Positions 1 through 8,902 of a stretch of DNA of 64,000 nucleotides are shown piece by piece. The notes beneath the pieces are model-generated. The model worked only from the letters and a program-made list of their open reading frames with translations, was not told the origin of the DNA and did no database searches. Both the position numbers and the translations under genes were made by a program. The stretch comes from Spirochaetota bacterium. Lineage in GTDB: Bacteria; Spirochaetota; Spirochaetia; Sphaerochaetales; Sphaerochaetaceae. Where the stretch lies: positions 1-64,000 of the forward strand of contig CAKJZO010000024.1 of NCBI GenBank assembly GCA_918298275.1. The letters are read 5' to 3'. Within the stretch, counting starts at the first letter, position 1. Every line of letters starts with the position of its first letter.

Positions 1-596
1 GGGGTCTTGTGGACGATGATCTCCGAGAATGTGATCTGATCCCTGGTCTCGAAAAGCTCGTTCATCAGGGCGATCTTTTCCTTCTCCGAAACATCCTCAT
101 AGACGTTGAAGACCTTCTCTTCGATGAAGTCGTAGCTCTTCATCATCTCCATGAAAGTCTCCATGAGGTCCTTGGTGGTCACATCCTCCCAAAGCTCCTC
201 GTCGGAGAACGGGAGCTGGAATTCTGATGCCTTGCGCTCGATGTTGAAGTTGTCGGAGCCTTCGTTGCCCATAAGCAGTTCCGAGTATTTCTTGAACTTG
301 GAATACTCAAGAAGTCTTTCTACAAGCTCTTCCCTGGGGTCGGCATATTCGTCACCGAACTCGAGGTCCTTGATGGGCAGCATCATCTGGCTCTTGATCC
401 AGATCAGCTCAGCTGCCATCTTGTAGAACTCCGAGAGGTCCCCCAACCCTATTTCCTTGGCATGATGCAGATACTCCAGGAACTGGTCGGTGATCTCCGA
501 TATGGGGATATCGTAGATGTTGACCTCGGCCTTTTGTATCAGAGCCAGAAGCAGATCGAGAGGACCTTCGAATTTTTCGGTCTTGAAAGCAACCAT
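1..596 (-). CDS. scpA: Segregation and condensation protein A (partial, 3' end outside window)
   Basis: Kleisin subunit of the SMC-ScpAB complex, which bridges SMC heads during chromosome segregation. The protein begins MVAFKTEKFEGPLDLLLALI, and FEGPLDLLLxLI is the hallmark N-terminal ScpA motif. It continues with QFLEYLHHAKEIGL and EFYKMAAELIWIKSQMMLP, the helical SMC-neck-binding region. About 198 residues are visible before the left window edge cuts it. The ATG lies 2 bases after the recA stop, with no separate strong ribosome site, so translation is probably coupled to recA. Its partner smc lies 3.4 kb away on the same strand but in another transcription unit. Identification is secure; only the C-terminal winged-helix part is unseen. 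Confidence 0.93.
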   Translation of the reverse strand, partial: MVAFKTEKFEGPLDLLLALIQKAEVNIYDIPISEITDQFLEYLHHAKEIGLGDLSEFYKMAAELIWIKSQMMLPIKDLEFGDEYADPREELVERLLEYSKFKKYSELLMGNEGSDNFNIERKASEFQLPFSDEELWEDVTTKDLMETFMEMMKSYDFIEEKVFNVYEDVSEKEKIALMNELFETRDQITFSEIIVHKT

Positions 597-598
597 TA

Positions 599-1684
599 TC
601 AGATTTCCGTCAATTCAGCAGCATCGGCAGAAGGAACGCCCTTTGCCACGCCGTTTCCGAACATGGCCTGTCTGAGCTTACCGTCGAGCTCTGCAAGGAC
701 ATCCGGATTCTGCTTGAGGAAGTTCAGGGTGTTGTCACGGCCCTGACCGATCTTCTCTCCGTTGAACGAATACCATGAGCCCATCTTGTCGATGAATCCG
801 TAACGCAGGGCGCCGTCGAGGATTCCGCCGGCATAGGAGATGCCTTCGTCGAACATCAGGTCAAGCTCGACCTTCCTGAAAGGAGGTGCAACCTTGTTCT
901 TGACGATCTTTACCCTGACGCGGTTTCCCACGAACTCGTCGGAACCCTTGCTGATTGTCTCGATCTTCCTTACATCCATTCTGATGGAGCTGTAGAACTT
1001 GAGTGCATTTCCGCCTGTGGTAGTCTCGGGATTGCCGAACATGACGCCAATCTTCATTCTGATCTGGTTGATGAAGATGATGGTCGTCTTGCTCTTTGCA
1101 AGGATGGCCGTCAGCTTTCTGAGAGCCTGGCTCATGAGGCGGGCCTGGAGACCCATGTGGGAGTCTCCCATGTCGCCTTCGATCTCGGCCTGAGGCGTGA
1201 GGGCTGCAACGGAGTCGACGATGATGATATCGACGGCACCGCTTCTGACAAGGGATTCGGCAACTTCAAGAGCCTGCTCACCGCTGTCCGGCTGGGAGAT
1301 CCACAGTTCATCCGTGTTGACTCCGAGTTTCTTTGCATAAGTCGGGTCCAGGGCATGCTCGGCATCGATGAAGGCGGCAATTCCGCCGGCCTTCTGGGCT
1401 TCTGCAACGGCGTGGAGGGCCAATGTTGTCTTACCTGAGGACTCGGGTCCGTAGATCTCGATGACTCTTCCGCGGGGATAACCGCCCACACCGAGAGCTT
1501 CGTCGAGAAGAATGGAACCGGAAGGAATGACATCGATGTTGGCAGCAACGGGATTATCACCCAGTTTCATCAGCGAGCCCTTGCCGAACTCCTTGTCAAT
1601 CTGGGCCCTTGCAGCCTCGAGAGCTTCGAGTTTCTGCTTCTTCACATCGATAACTTTAGTCTCTGCAACCTTTTCCTTAGCCAT
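599..1684 (-). CDS. recA: Recombinase RecA
   Basis: ATP-dependent strand-exchange protein for recombinational repair and SOS signalling. It has 361 residues, close to the usual 340-360. Walker A GPESSGKT is at residues 79-86, followed by the Walker B strand [12 protein letters not shown], loop L1 around [24 protein letters not shown], the loop L2 [10 protein letters not shown] segment and a normal C-terminal domain. The first 20 or so residues are a charged extension ahead of the conserved [12 protein letters not shown] segment. The start is supported by AGGAG upstream of the ATG. It is the third gene of an rpe-dtd-recA-scpA run; the dtd-recA gap is 32 bases. No obvious LexA box was seen in that gap. 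Confidence 0.98.
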   Translation of the reverse strand: MAKEKVAETKVIDVKKQKLEALEAARAQIDKEFGKGSLMKLGDNPVAANIDVIPSGSILLDEALGVGGYPRGRVIEIYGPESSGKTTLALHAVAEAQKAGGIAAFIDAEHALDPTYAKKLGVNTDELWISQPDSGEQALEVAESLVRSGAVDIIIVDSVAALTPQAEIEGDMGDSHMGLQARLMSQALRKLTAILAKSKTTIIFINQIRMKIGVMFGNPETTTGGNALKFYSSIRMDVRKIETISKGSDEFVGNRVRVKIVKNKVAPPFRKVELDLMFDEGISYAGGILDGALRYGFIDKMGSWYSFNGEKIGQGRDNTLNFLKQNPDVLAELDGKLRQAMFGNGVAKGVPSADAAELTEI

Positions 1685-1716
1685 ATCAATCTCCTGTATA
1701 TATCACCCTTTTACCA

Positions 1717-2172
1717 TTATCTGACAAACAGCCGGTCGGAATCCATCAGAATCGTCACAGGACCGTCATTTTCATAGCAGACGTGCATGTGAGCTCCGAA
1801 CTGCCCGTGTGCAACCTCAAGACCCAGCTCCCTGAGATCCTTCATGAAAACCTCATAGAGCCTCTCTGCAAGCTCGGGATTGCCTGCTTCATCGAAGGAA
1901 GGCCTGTTTCCCCTCTTCATGCTGGCATAGAGCGTGAACTGGCTTACGACCAATACCTTCCCGCCGACATCCGAGACGCTGAGGTTCATCTTCCCGTTCT
2001 CATCCTGGAATATCCGCATCCTTGCAATCTTGGATGCCATCTTTTCACAGGTCTCTTCCGTATCCGAATCACAGACACCAAGATAGACGAGAAGCCCGAG
2101 ACCGATACCTCCTGTAACGGTTCCGTCAACTGTCACACTGGCATCTCTGACGCGCTGGACAACGGCTCTCAT
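1717..2172 (-). CDS. dtd: D-aminoacyl-tRNA deacylase
   Basis: Hydrolyses D-aminoacyl-tRNA (and Gly-tRNA-Ala), recycling tRNA mischarged with D-amino acids or glycine in the cytosol. It has 151 residues, full length for DTD. It opens with [17 protein letters not shown] and contains SQFTLYAS and the C-terminal [18 protein letters not shown], which corresponds to the family's cross-subunit Gly-cis-Pro-type active-site motifs. The expected GPRPSF segment reads GNRPSF here. The gene overlaps the end of rpe by 4 bases (ATGA), so the two are translationally coupled. Confidence 0.95.
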   Translation of the reverse strand: MRAVVQRVRDASVTVDGTVTGGIGLGLLVYLGVCDSDTEETCEKMASKIARMRIFQDENGKMNLSVSDVGGKVLVVSQFTLYASMKRGNRPSFDEAGNPELAERLYEVFMKDLRELGLEVAHGQFGAHMHVCYENDGPVTILMDSDRLFVR

Positions 2173-2834
2173 GCGTTCTCCCCCTGGCCTTTGGACATCT
2201 TCCTGACAAAAAGGGTCTTGTCCGGGGCGTTGAAGTACGCAGAACCGGCTACAGCCACGTCGACTCCGCTTTCTGCAACAGCAGAGATGGTCTTGAGATT
2301 CACGCCGCCGTCAATGGATATGAGATAGCGTCTCGAACCTCTTACCTCTTTCAGCCACCGCACCTTTTCAAGAGTCTCGGGAATGAGGCCCTGACCTCCG
2401 AATCCCGGATTCACGCTCATTATAAGCACGAGATCCAGATCATCGAGGTACTTCTCCATATCAGTCACAGGAGTATCCGGCTTAACGGTAAGACCGCATT
2501 TGATGCCGTAGCTTCTGATCAGATCCAGAGTAGCCTTTATGTCCCTGCATGCCTCCGTATGGACAGTGATGCAGTCACAACCGGCCTTAGCAAATTCCTC
2601 AATGAATCTTGATGGTTCCTCAACCATCAGATGGGCATCGAAGAACAGGCCTGTGCACGGGCGTATATCCTTTATGAATTTTGCACCGAATGTGATGTTT
2701 GGCACGAACATGCCGTCCATGACATCCAGATGTACCCAGGAGGTACCGCTGTGCTCAATCTGTGACAATGCACCTCTGATGTCCGAGAAATCAGCGGACA
2801 GTACCGAAGGGGCGATTATGATGCTTCTTTCCAT
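2169..2834 (-). CDS. rpe: Ribulose-phosphate 3-epimerase
   Basis: Interconverts D-ribulose 5-phosphate and D-xylulose 5-phosphate in the pentose phosphate pathway. It is a TIM barrel with [10 protein letters not shown] at the N terminus, the metal/catalytic [16 protein letters not shown] segment, [10 protein letters not shown], and the C-terminal phosphate loop VDGGVN...AGSAYF in the form [10 protein letters not shown] and VAVAGSAYF. The chosen start gives 221 residues beginning [11 protein letters not shown], matching family length. An in-frame ATG 27 bases upstream is possible but adds residues unlike the family. Neither start has a good Shine-Dalgarno. It is the first gene of the rpe-dtd-recA-scpA operon. 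Confidence 0.95.
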   Translation of the reverse strand: MERSIIIAPSVLSADFSDIRGALSQIEHSGTSWVHLDVMDGMFVPNITFGAKFIKDIRPCTGLFFDAHLMVEEPSRFIEEFAKAGCDCITVHTEACRDIKATLDLIRSYGIKCGLTVKPDTPVTDMEKYLDDLDLVLIMSVNPGFGGQGLIPETLEKVRWLKEVRGSRRYLISIDGGVNLKTISAVAESGVDVAVAGSAYFNAPDKTLFVRKMSKGQGENA

Positions 2835-2947
2835 GGCCCAATAGTAGCATAGCTGAGACATCTTTAAAAGATATTTGAGGCTGTTTTAAGTGAAATTCCT
2901 TAACATTTTGCAAGTATTATTAGGCTGCAAATAACAAATTTTGCATC

Positions 2948-2990
2948 AAAAAGACAAAATTTAAGCGCTGCCCGTAAGAACAGCGCTTCA
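2948..2990 (-). terminator. Rho-independent terminator after the RpiR-type regulator
   Basis: On the minus strand the sequence reads AAGCGCTG, a 10-base loop, then CAGCGCTT, followed by a T-rich run. The 8-bp stem is perfect (2963-2970 with 2981-2988). It separates the regulator gene from the rpe operon. Confidence 0.85.
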
Positions 2991-3008
2991 ATCGTATTAA
3001 CGAGAAAA

Positions 3009-3869
3009 TCAGCTGTGGGTAACGCTGAAGTTCCACCTTCTCAGGACTGCGGTCTTCTCTTCCTCCGTCATCTTTCCGAGGACAGCACTGTACAGAACGT
3101 CGGTTACGAAGATCTGCAGGATTCTGGTAAGGGTTGATCCTGTTCTGAACTCATATCCTGAAGCAGGAATCTGAAGCTTCACATCTGCAAGTCTTGAAAG
3201 GTGGTTGTGACCGATCTTGGTAAGTGTGATGAGCTTACCGCCGGATTCCTTTACAGCCTTTGCAGCCTGGTTGACCAGCTGGTCCTCACCGAAGTAGGAA
3301 ATGCCGAATGCAACCATATCATCCGTAAGAGAATAAGACTGTGCGATCTGGAGGTTGACATCCTTGGAATAGATGACGTTCTTTCCGAGTCTGGCAAGCT
3401 TGTACTGAAGGTCGCTCAGGATAACTTCAGCTGAACCCTGACCGAGCAGGAGAACCGTCTTTGCCTTGTTGATGACCTCTGCGGCAGCATCAACGGTCTT
3501 CGGATCAAGAACTGATTCGAGGTTACTGAGGTTCTTGCTGGTGAATTTGATGTACTGGACAATCAGGTCCCTGGTGCTCAGACCGCTGTCATAGAAGTTC
3601 TCCATGACCTGCTCCGGCTCCTCATCCTTGCCCTCATTTGAGAATACCTCTCTTGAAAGGCGGATCTTGAAGTCCGAGTATCCGTCTACGTTCAGTCTCT
3701 TGCACAGTCTGACGACGATGGCCGGGCTGGATCCTGCTGCGGCAGAAAGCTCTGTCATTGTCATGAAAAGCGGTGCCGAGGGGTTCTGGAGAACGTAGTC
3801 AGCGATTTTTCTCTCGGAAGCCGGGAGTTCCTTTTCTATCTGTTCAATTAAAGTTAAAAAGCTCTGCAT
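3009..3869 (-). CDS. RpiR/MurR-family transcriptional regulator with SIS domain
   Basis: Transcription factor of 286 residues. Residues 1-77 form the RpiR helix-turn-helix (LTELSAAAGSSPAIVVRLCKRL recognition region) and about 110-250 form a sugar-isomerase (SIS) fold with the phosphosugar-binding LLLGQGSAEVI and SYFGEDQL segments. RpiR proteins sense phosphorylated sugars or amino sugars and control sugar-phosphate or cell-wall sugar genes. It is monocistronic, with its own promoter and a downstream terminator. Palindromes directly upstream suggest autoregulation. The target pathway cannot be told from neighbours, which are housekeeping genes. Confidence 0.9.
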   Translation of the reverse strand: MQSFLTLIEQIEKELPASERKIADYVLQNPSAPLFMTMTELSAAAGSSPAIVVRLCKRLNVDGYSDFKIRLSREVFSNEGKDEEPEQVMENFYDSGLSTRDLIVQYIKFTSKNLSNLESVLDPKTVDAAAEVINKAKTVLLLGQGSAEVILSDLQYKLARLGKNVIYSKDVNLQIAQSYSLTDDMVAFGISYFGEDQLVNQAAKAVKESGGKLITLTKIGHNHLSRLADVKLQIPASGYEFRTGSTLTRILQIFVTDVLYSAVLGKMTEEEKTAVLRRWNFSVTHS

Positions 3870-3875
3870 ATCATA

Positions 3876-3904
3876 AATATACTACTATTCGGGTCCGTTG
3901 TAAA
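3876..3904 (-). promoter_or_regulatory. Promoter of the RpiR-type regulator
   Basis: The -35 box TTTACA (3904-3899) and -10 box TATATT (3881-3876) are separated by exactly 17 bases, and the -10 lies 7 bases before the ATG. That would leave a very short or absent leader. Confidence 0.65.
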
Positions 3905-3908
3905 GAAT

Positions 3909-3933
3909 TTTTCAATATTGAAAACAAATTTCA
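3909..3933. promoter_or_regulatory. Candidate operator: overlapping palindromes upstream of RpiR-type gene
   Basis: A perfect 16-bp palindrome, TTTTCAATATTGAAAA (3909-3924), overlaps an inverted repeat TGAAA-N5-TTTCA (3919-3933), right upstream of the regulator's -35 box. It is a natural candidate for autoregulation. The region is AT-rich, which weakens the statistical weight. Confidence 0.45.
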
Positions 3934-3997
3934 GATATGAAAAAGTGAAAAATTAATCCATGCCCGGATAATAAGATAAATACAACTGAGTAAGCTA

Positions 3998-6799
3998 TTA
4001 TCCTTTGAGGGTATCGTGCTCCTTTGCAATATCCTCGATATCCTCGAGTCTGTACCCTATCATCTTGGAAACGCCTGGCTCCTGCTGGGTTACGCCCAGA
4101 AGGCAGTCGGATCCCATTACGGTACCCTTGTTATGGGTGATGATGATGAACTGGCTCTTGTCCTCGAACTTGTCCAGAACGCGCATGAAGGCTCCGACGT
4201 TTCTGGCATCGAGGGCGGCATCGATCTCATCGAGGATACAGAACGGCGAAGGCTTGACCATATATGTGGCAAAGAGAAGAGCTACGGCTGTCATGGAGCG
4301 TTCTCCACCGGAGAGAAGACCCAGCTGCAGCATCTTCTTTCCCGGCGGCTGGGCCTTGATGTCGATACCTGATTCAAGGATGTTCTCCTCATCGGTAAGC
4401 ACAAGCTCTGCCTTTCCGCCTCCGAAGAGCGTTGTGAACATCTCCTGGAAATTGACTGATATCTGTCCGTAGGTCTCGAGGAACATCTCCTCGCTTCTTC
4501 TCCTGATTTCGGTGATGACTTCTTCAAGATCGTTCTTGGCCTTTGTAAGGTCTTCGAGGTTCTTGCTGTAGAAGTCATAGTTCTTCTTTGCCTCGTTGAA
4601 TTCCTCTTCGGCCATATAGTTGATGAATCCGAGTCCCTCTATCCTCTTCTTGACGGAATCGAGCTCTGCCTTGAGTTCCTCGTCGGAAGCAGTGATCTCA
4701 TGGTCGTTGAACTCCTTGAGGCTCTTCTGATAGTTGTCGAAGAAGTCGGTGAAGATCTTCTGGATGCTTTCCTGGACGCCCTTGATGTTCTCTCTGGCAG
4801 TAGCTATCTCGACAGCCAATTCCTGCTTGCGCTGGAACTTGCCCTGGAACTCGGTATTGTTCTGGGTCATCTCCTGGGTCTTCTGCTCTATCGTCAGGTT
4901 CAGGGCTGAAAGCTCTTCCTTGAGGCTCCTGATCATATCGAGCGTATCGGCCTTGCTGTTCTTGAGTTCATCGATCTTCTCGAGAATCTCGTTGACCTTG
5001 CTTTCCTCGGCCTGGACTGCTGTATTTGCATCCGTGAAATCGAATTCCATCTGCTGCAGGCTTGCCTTGAGCTCTGATATGGAAGACTTGAGGGAGTCGA
5101 TGCGGGCCTTGAACTGGACTTCGTCAAGCTCCAGGTCACGCTGGTCGGATTCCTTGAGGATAAGAAGCCTTGAAAGTCTTTCGTTCTCGGCCTGCAGATC
5201 CGCTATCTTGTTGCGGTTCTCGGCTTCCTTCTCATATGAAGCGGCAAGTGCCTCGTCGAGCTTGCGCTTTGTTTCAAGGGTACCTTCCGGTGATGTGAAT
5301 TCATCAAGGAAGGTTGGAATAGTACCGCTGTATTCCTGGAAAAGTCCCTTGATTTCATCAATCTGTTCAAGGATTGCTTCCTCTGTCTGATCAACAGCTT
5401 CCTGGAAAACGCTCTTGTCGAAGTCTACGGAAGAAATGTCGCGCAGGAAAGAGACCTTCTGCTGAAGGATATTTCGTGTCTTTGTAAATTCTGCAAGAAG
5501 GGCCTTTTCTGCTTTAGCCCTCTGGGTCGAGCTGTATCCACTACCCTTTATGTTCTCTTCAAGTTTGTTGGCGATGTCATTGGCAAGGTCACTAATCTGT
5601 GCCGTGATCTGAATTCTCTCAGCGGAGATTCCTTCATTCAGCTCATTCAGTTCATCGATATCGACCTGGTGCATTACACGGTCGCTCTTGATCTTGAGTA
5701 TCTCTTCCTTTGCCTTTTCGATGCTCTCCTGCGTCAGTCTCAGGTTCTCGGTGGTATTCTCCATGTCACTGATCTTCTCTTCCAGACGGATCTTGTCATG
5801 GTCCATTCTTTCCTGAACTTGGAGAGCCTTGTCCTTGGCCTGTTTTGAACGTTGGGAGATATCGCTGAATCTTTCGTTGAAGATCTCGATCGAGTAATTG
5901 AAGGAATTGACCTTTTCATCAAGGGCACGGACCTTTCCCGAAAGATCCTCCCTTGTGGTCCTCATTTCCTCAAGTAACTGCTGCTGCTTGTCCAGATCCT
6001 CGCGGGCATTGGAAAGCGTGGCTTCAATTGTGCTTGATTCGATTTCCAGCTTATCGAGTTCATTCTGCCTGAAGTCCTTGAGTTTTGTCAGTGACTGTAC
6101 ATATGAAAGCTGAAGGTCTACCTCAAGCTTTTCCCTCTGGGCTGTAAGTTCACGATGCTTGAGAACCTTGTCAAGCTGGACCTTTCTGGAGTTGTACTGG
6201 CGCTCGGCTTCCTTGAACAGAAGCTCGACCTGGGCCATGTTCTCATCGGTTTTCTGAAGCTTGCGGGCAGCTTCCTCACTCTGCTGCTTGAATCTGCTTA
6301 TACCGGAGGCTTCCTCGAAGATATAGCGTCTGTCTTCCGGTTTCATGAGCAGTATCTGGTCGATCTTACCCTGCTCCAGAATGCTGTATGCCGCTTTTCC
6401 TACACCGGTATCAAGGAATAGTTCCCTGATGTTTCTGAGCAGGCACTTTTCACGGTTGATGAAGTACTCGTTGTCGCCGTTTCTGAAGGCACGTCTCTTT
6501 ATCTCAACTTCCGTTGCATTGATATTGAGGATTCCGGTCTCGTTGTTGAGTGTGAGAATGACCTCACACATAGGCATGGGCTTTCTCTTGTCTGTACCGT
6601 TGAATATGACATCCTCACGCTTGCTGGCTCTGATTGTGCTCAGCGCCTGTGTTCCGAGAACCCACTTCACGGAGTCGACGACATTGCTCTTTCCGGAGCC
6701 GTTTGGGCCCAGAAGAGATGTAATACCATCTGAGAACTCGAATTTTGTCCTATCTGCAAAGGATTTGAAGCCAAAGAGCTCAACTGATTTCAGAAACAT
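3998..6799 (-). CDS. smc: Chromosome segregation ATPase SMC (short form)
   Basis: SMC protein that compacts and segregates chromosomes with ScpA/ScpB. It begins MFLKSVELFGFKSFADRT, with Walker A GPNGSGKS at residues 31-38. Long coiled coils follow. Near residue 829 comes the signature LSGGERS, then Walker B CILDEIDAALD and an H-loop IIITHNKGT. At 933 residues it is far shorter than the usual about 1,180. The middle (roughly residues 400-530), where the hinge should be, shows no glycine-rich hinge motif that I can recognise. The reading frame extends 129 codons upstream, but those residues are not SMC-like. No Shine-Dalgarno precedes the chosen ATG; a TATAAA lies 6 bases upstream, so a leaderless message is possible. 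Confidence 0.93.
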   Translation of the reverse strand: MFLKSVELFGFKSFADRTKFEFSDGITSLLGPNGSGKSNVVDSVKWVLGTQALSTIRASKREDVIFNGTDKRKPMPMCEVILTLNNETGILNINATEVEIKRRAFRNGDNEYFINREKCLLRNIRELFLDTGVGKAAYSILEQGKIDQILLMKPEDRRYIFEEASGISRFKQQSEEAARKLQKTDENMAQVELLFKEAERQYNSRKVQLDKVLKHRELTAQREKLEVDLQLSYVQSLTKLKDFRQNELDKLEIESSTIEATLSNAREDLDKQQQLLEEMRTTREDLSGKVRALDEKVNSFNYSIEIFNERFSDISQRSKQAKDKALQVQERMDHDKIRLEEKISDMENTTENLRLTQESIEKAKEEILKIKSDRVMHQVDIDELNELNEGISAERIQITAQISDLANDIANKLEENIKGSGYSSTQRAKAEKALLAEFTKTRNILQQKVSFLRDISSVDFDKSVFQEAVDQTEEAILEQIDEIKGLFQEYSGTIPTFLDEFTSPEGTLETKRKLDEALAASYEKEAENRNKIADLQAENERLSRLLILKESDQRDLELDEVQFKARIDSLKSSISELKASLQQMEFDFTDANTAVQAEESKVNEILEKIDELKNSKADTLDMIRSLKEELSALNLTIEQKTQEMTQNNTEFQGKFQRKQELAVEIATARENIKGVQESIQKIFTDFFDNYQKSLKEFNDHEITASDEELKAELDSVKKRIEGLGFINYMAEEEFNEAKKNYDFYSKNLEDLTKAKNDLEEVITEIRRRSEEMFLETYGQISVNFQEMFTTLFGGGKAELVLTDEENILESGIDIKAQPPGKKMLQLGLLSGGERSMTAVALLFATYMVKPSPFCILDEIDAALDARNVGAFMRVLDKFEDKSQFIIITHNKGTVMGSDCLLGVTQQEPGVSKMIGYRLEDIEDIAKEHDTLKG

Positions 6800-6871
6800 A
6801 TGTTTTTTATAGCATAAATCACAGTATTTTTCCACAATGACAAAGCATTGGATTTGCATTAAAATCAAGGC

Positions 6872-7474
6872 ATGGAAAGCCAGTTGTCGTTGTTCGAAGA
6901 ACCTGTCTACAACATAGTCATCGGAGCCGATGAAGCGGGTCGCGGTCCGCTGGCAGGTCCCGTATGCGCAGCCGCAGTAGTTCTTCCCACTGACTTCCCC
7001 ACGGAAATCCTGGCAGATTCCAAAGCCCTGTCCGAAAAGAAGCGCAACCTGGCAGAACCAATCATCAAGGAAAAGGCCATCGCCTGGGCAGTAGCCTGGG
7101 GTACTCCGGCAGAGATCGATACCATCAACATCCTCCAGGCCTCGCTTCTTGCCATGAAACGCGCATATCTTCTTGTAAAACAACAACTTGAAACCAAAAG
7201 CATTAAGGCAGACATCCTTCTTGTCGACGGCAACAAGCGCCCCGATGTCGATATCCTGTGCAAAGCCATTGTAAAGGGCGATGCCACCGAGCCTGCGATA
7301 ATGGCGGCATCAATCCTCGCCAAGAACACCAGAGACCGTTTCATGCTCTGTGCTGCAAAACGTTGGCCCCAGTATGGCTTTGAAAAACATAAGGGCTACC
7401 CGTGTGCTTCACACAAGGCAGCCCTCCGTCAGTTCGGACCATGTCCGATACATAGATTGACCTTCAGATATTAG
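6872..7474 (+). CDS. rnhB: Ribonuclease HII
   Basis: Cleaves the RNA strand of RNA-DNA hybrids and nicks at misincorporated ribonucleotides. It has 200 residues, the normal length. The N-terminal motif is GADEAGRGPLAGPVCAA with catalytic D20 and E21; further acidic residues lie in LLVDGNKRPD and SILAKNTRDRFM. The C terminus has GYPCASHKAALRQFGPCPIHR, as expected. It is divergent from smc. The only ribosome-like motif, AAGG, is a single base from the ATG, so initiation looks weak. The stop codon overlaps the stop of the convergent PUR-domain gene. Confidence 0.96.
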   Translation: MESQLSLFEEPVYNIVIGADEAGRGPLAGPVCAAAVVLPTDFPTEILADSKALSEKKRNLAEPIIKEKAIAWAVAWGTPAEIDTINILQASLLAMKRAYLLVKQQLETKSIKADILLVDGNKRPDVDILCKAIVKGDATEPAIMAASILAKNTRDRFMLCAAKRWPQYGFEKHKGYPCASHKAALRQFGPCPIHRLTFRY

Positions 7475-7725
7475 TTTTCGCTTTCCTTCTTGCTTGCGTT
7501 GATCTTCATGAAGTCAACAGCCTTCTGGAACTCGCGGATGAACTGTCCCAGATCCTCGGGATAGACAATCACGCTCTGGCGCACATAGCGGCCCTCATCG
7601 GCTGTACCCTTGCTCTCAACGATGTTGAGGAACATGTCCCCCTTGTAGTTCTCCTTGACATTGAAGAAATACGTTCTGTCATTGGTAACGAACCTTGTTG
7701 AAAAAACCTCACCTCTCTGACCCAT
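7471..7725 (-). CDS. PUR-domain (DUF3276-type) nucleic-acid-binding protein
   Basis: Small protein of 84 residues with MGQRGEVFSTRF, the strand pattern TYFFNVKENYKGDMFLNIVESK and YVRQSVIVYPEDLGQFIREFQKAV, matching the bacterial PUR-alpha-like family (DUF3276) found in spirochaetes and Bacteroidota. BpuR of Borrelia, from this family, binds DNA and RNA and modulates expression post-transcriptionally. That role is inferred here. The start is chosen for the AGGAG 8 bases upstream; an upstream extension would run into the tRNA-Gly terminator. The convergent rnhB stop overlaps this stop. Confidence 0.82.
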   Translation of the reverse strand: MGQRGEVFSTRFVTNDRTYFFNVKENYKGDMFLNIVESKGTADEGRYVRQSVIVYPEDLGQFIREFQKAVDFMKINASKKESEN

Positions 7726-7748
7726 GGGGACATCTCCTTCGCTTTGAT

Positions 7749-7773
7749 ATAAAAAAACCACGCATGGCGTGGT
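7749..7773 (-). terminator. Terminator downstream of tRNA-Gly
   Basis: On the minus strand ACCACGC-CAT-GCGTGGT is followed by seven T. The 7-bp stem is perfect. It sits between tRNA-Gly and the PUR-domain gene, close to that gene's leader. Confidence 0.88.
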
Positions 7774-7778
7774 CACTT

Positions 7779-7849
7779 AGCGCCCGACGGGAGTCGAACC
7801 CGCGTCTTCAGCTTGGAGGGCTGAGGTAATACCGTTATACCACAAGCGC
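7779..7849 (-). tRNA. tRNA-Gly (anticodon TCC)
   Basis: Cloverleaf of 71 nt: acceptor GCGCTTG paired with CGGGCGC (two G-U pairs), anticodon stem TCAGC/GCTGA with loop CCTCCAA (anticodon TCC), and T arm GCGGG-TTCGACT-CCCGT. The 3' CCA is not encoded. A strong terminator follows. Confidence 0.95.
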
Positions 7850-7895
7850 ACGTACTCTGTACTTATATTCAAAAACCCGAAATACGTCAAGTACA

Positions 7896-8831
7896 TCACA
7901 GAACGATTCTGGTTCCTGTTTCTCCGTTAAGGGCCTGCAGGGCCTTGTCCAGCGATGTAATCAGGGCGACCCTGCCCTTCTTGCTCTCTGCGAACTGCAC
8001 ACACGCATTTACCTTCGGAAGCATGCTTCCCGGAGCGAACTGCCCCTGAGCAGCATACTCTTCGGCTTCCGCTACAGTCATTTCGGTGAGCCATTTCTCA
8101 TCGGGAGTCTTGAAGTTGATGGCAACCTTCTCAACTGCAGTAAGTATGATAAGAATATCGGCATCCACCAGTTCGGCAAGCTTCTCGGAAGCATAATCCT
8201 TATCAATTACGGCAGGAGTCCCGTAAAGAAGCCCGTCTTCTCGCCTGACAACAGGGATTCCGCCTCCGCCTACTGTAATAACAACATTACCTGCAGCAAT
8301 AAGTCGTTCTACGGTCTTCTTCTCAATCACATCGATCGGTTTAGGTGACGGGACAACGCGCCTGTAACCGCGTCCGGCATCCTCGACCATCGTGTAGCCC
8401 TTTTCGCGCATGAGCTTTGCAGCAGCTTCCTTGTCGTAGAATCCTCCCACAGGCTTGGTTGGGTTCTGGAAAGCCGGATCGTTCTCGTCTACAAGCACCT
8501 GGGTTACTATGGTGCTTACTTCCTTATCTATTCCCCTCTGCTTGAGCTCGTTTCCGATGGCATTCTGAAGATGATAGCCGATATATCCCTGACTCATAGC
8601 TCCGCACTCCGGAAACGGCATATCGCTTTTGATTGCACCGGAACGTGAAGCAGTGGCAAGTCCCAAGTTGATCATTCCTACCTGAGGTCCGTTGCCATGG
8701 GCGATTATTACCTCATTGCCTTCCTGAATAAGGTCGACAATGGGCTTTGCTGTCTCACGCACGAGCTCCAACTGTTCATACGGTGTATTTCCAAGCGCAT
8801 TACCGCCGAGTGCAATGACTATCTTCTTCAT
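7896..8831 (-). CDS. arcC: Carbamate kinase
   Basis: Transfers phosphate between carbamoyl phosphate and ADP, giving ATP, ammonia and CO2. It is the last step of the arginine deiminase and related fermentative pathways. At 311 residues it matches the family. It shows MKKIVIALGGNALG at the N terminus, HGNGPQVG, the PSPKPIDVIE segment and ITVGGGGIPVV. It stands alone, with no arginine deiminase or ornithine or other carbamoyltransferase next to it, so the source of carbamoyl phosphate is not shown here. It has its own promoter. Confidence 0.96.
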   Translation of the reverse strand: MKKIVIALGGNALGNTPYEQLELVRETAKPIVDLIQEGNEVIIAHGNGPQVGMINLGLATASRSGAIKSDMPFPECGAMSQGYIGYHLQNAIGNELKQRGIDKEVSTIVTQVLVDENDPAFQNPTKPVGGFYDKEAAAKLMREKGYTMVEDAGRGYRRVVPSPKPIDVIEKKTVERLIAAGNVVITVGGGGIPVVRREDGLLYGTPAVIDKDYASEKLAELVDADILIILTAVEKVAINFKTPDEKWLTEMTVAEAEEYAAQGQFAPGSMLPKVNACVQFAESKKGRVALITSLDKALQALNGETGTRIVL

Positions 8832-8863
8832 TCATGAACCTCAAGACAAGATTTGCTAAATGA

Positions 8864-8892
8864 AGTATAGCCCCCTCTGCAACAAAACGCAA
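8864..8892 (-). promoter_or_regulatory. Promoter of carbamate kinase
   Basis: TTGCGT (8892-8887), a 17-base spacer and TATACT (8869-8864). The arcC start is about 33 bases downstream, preceded by TTGAGG. Confidence 0.6.
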
Positions 8893-8902
8893 CAATATTG
8901 AA

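Noticed and set aside
6800-7186. N-terminal 129-residue extension of SMC
   Set aside because: Not SMC-like, overlaps rnhB on the other strand; the conserved SMC start is at 6799.
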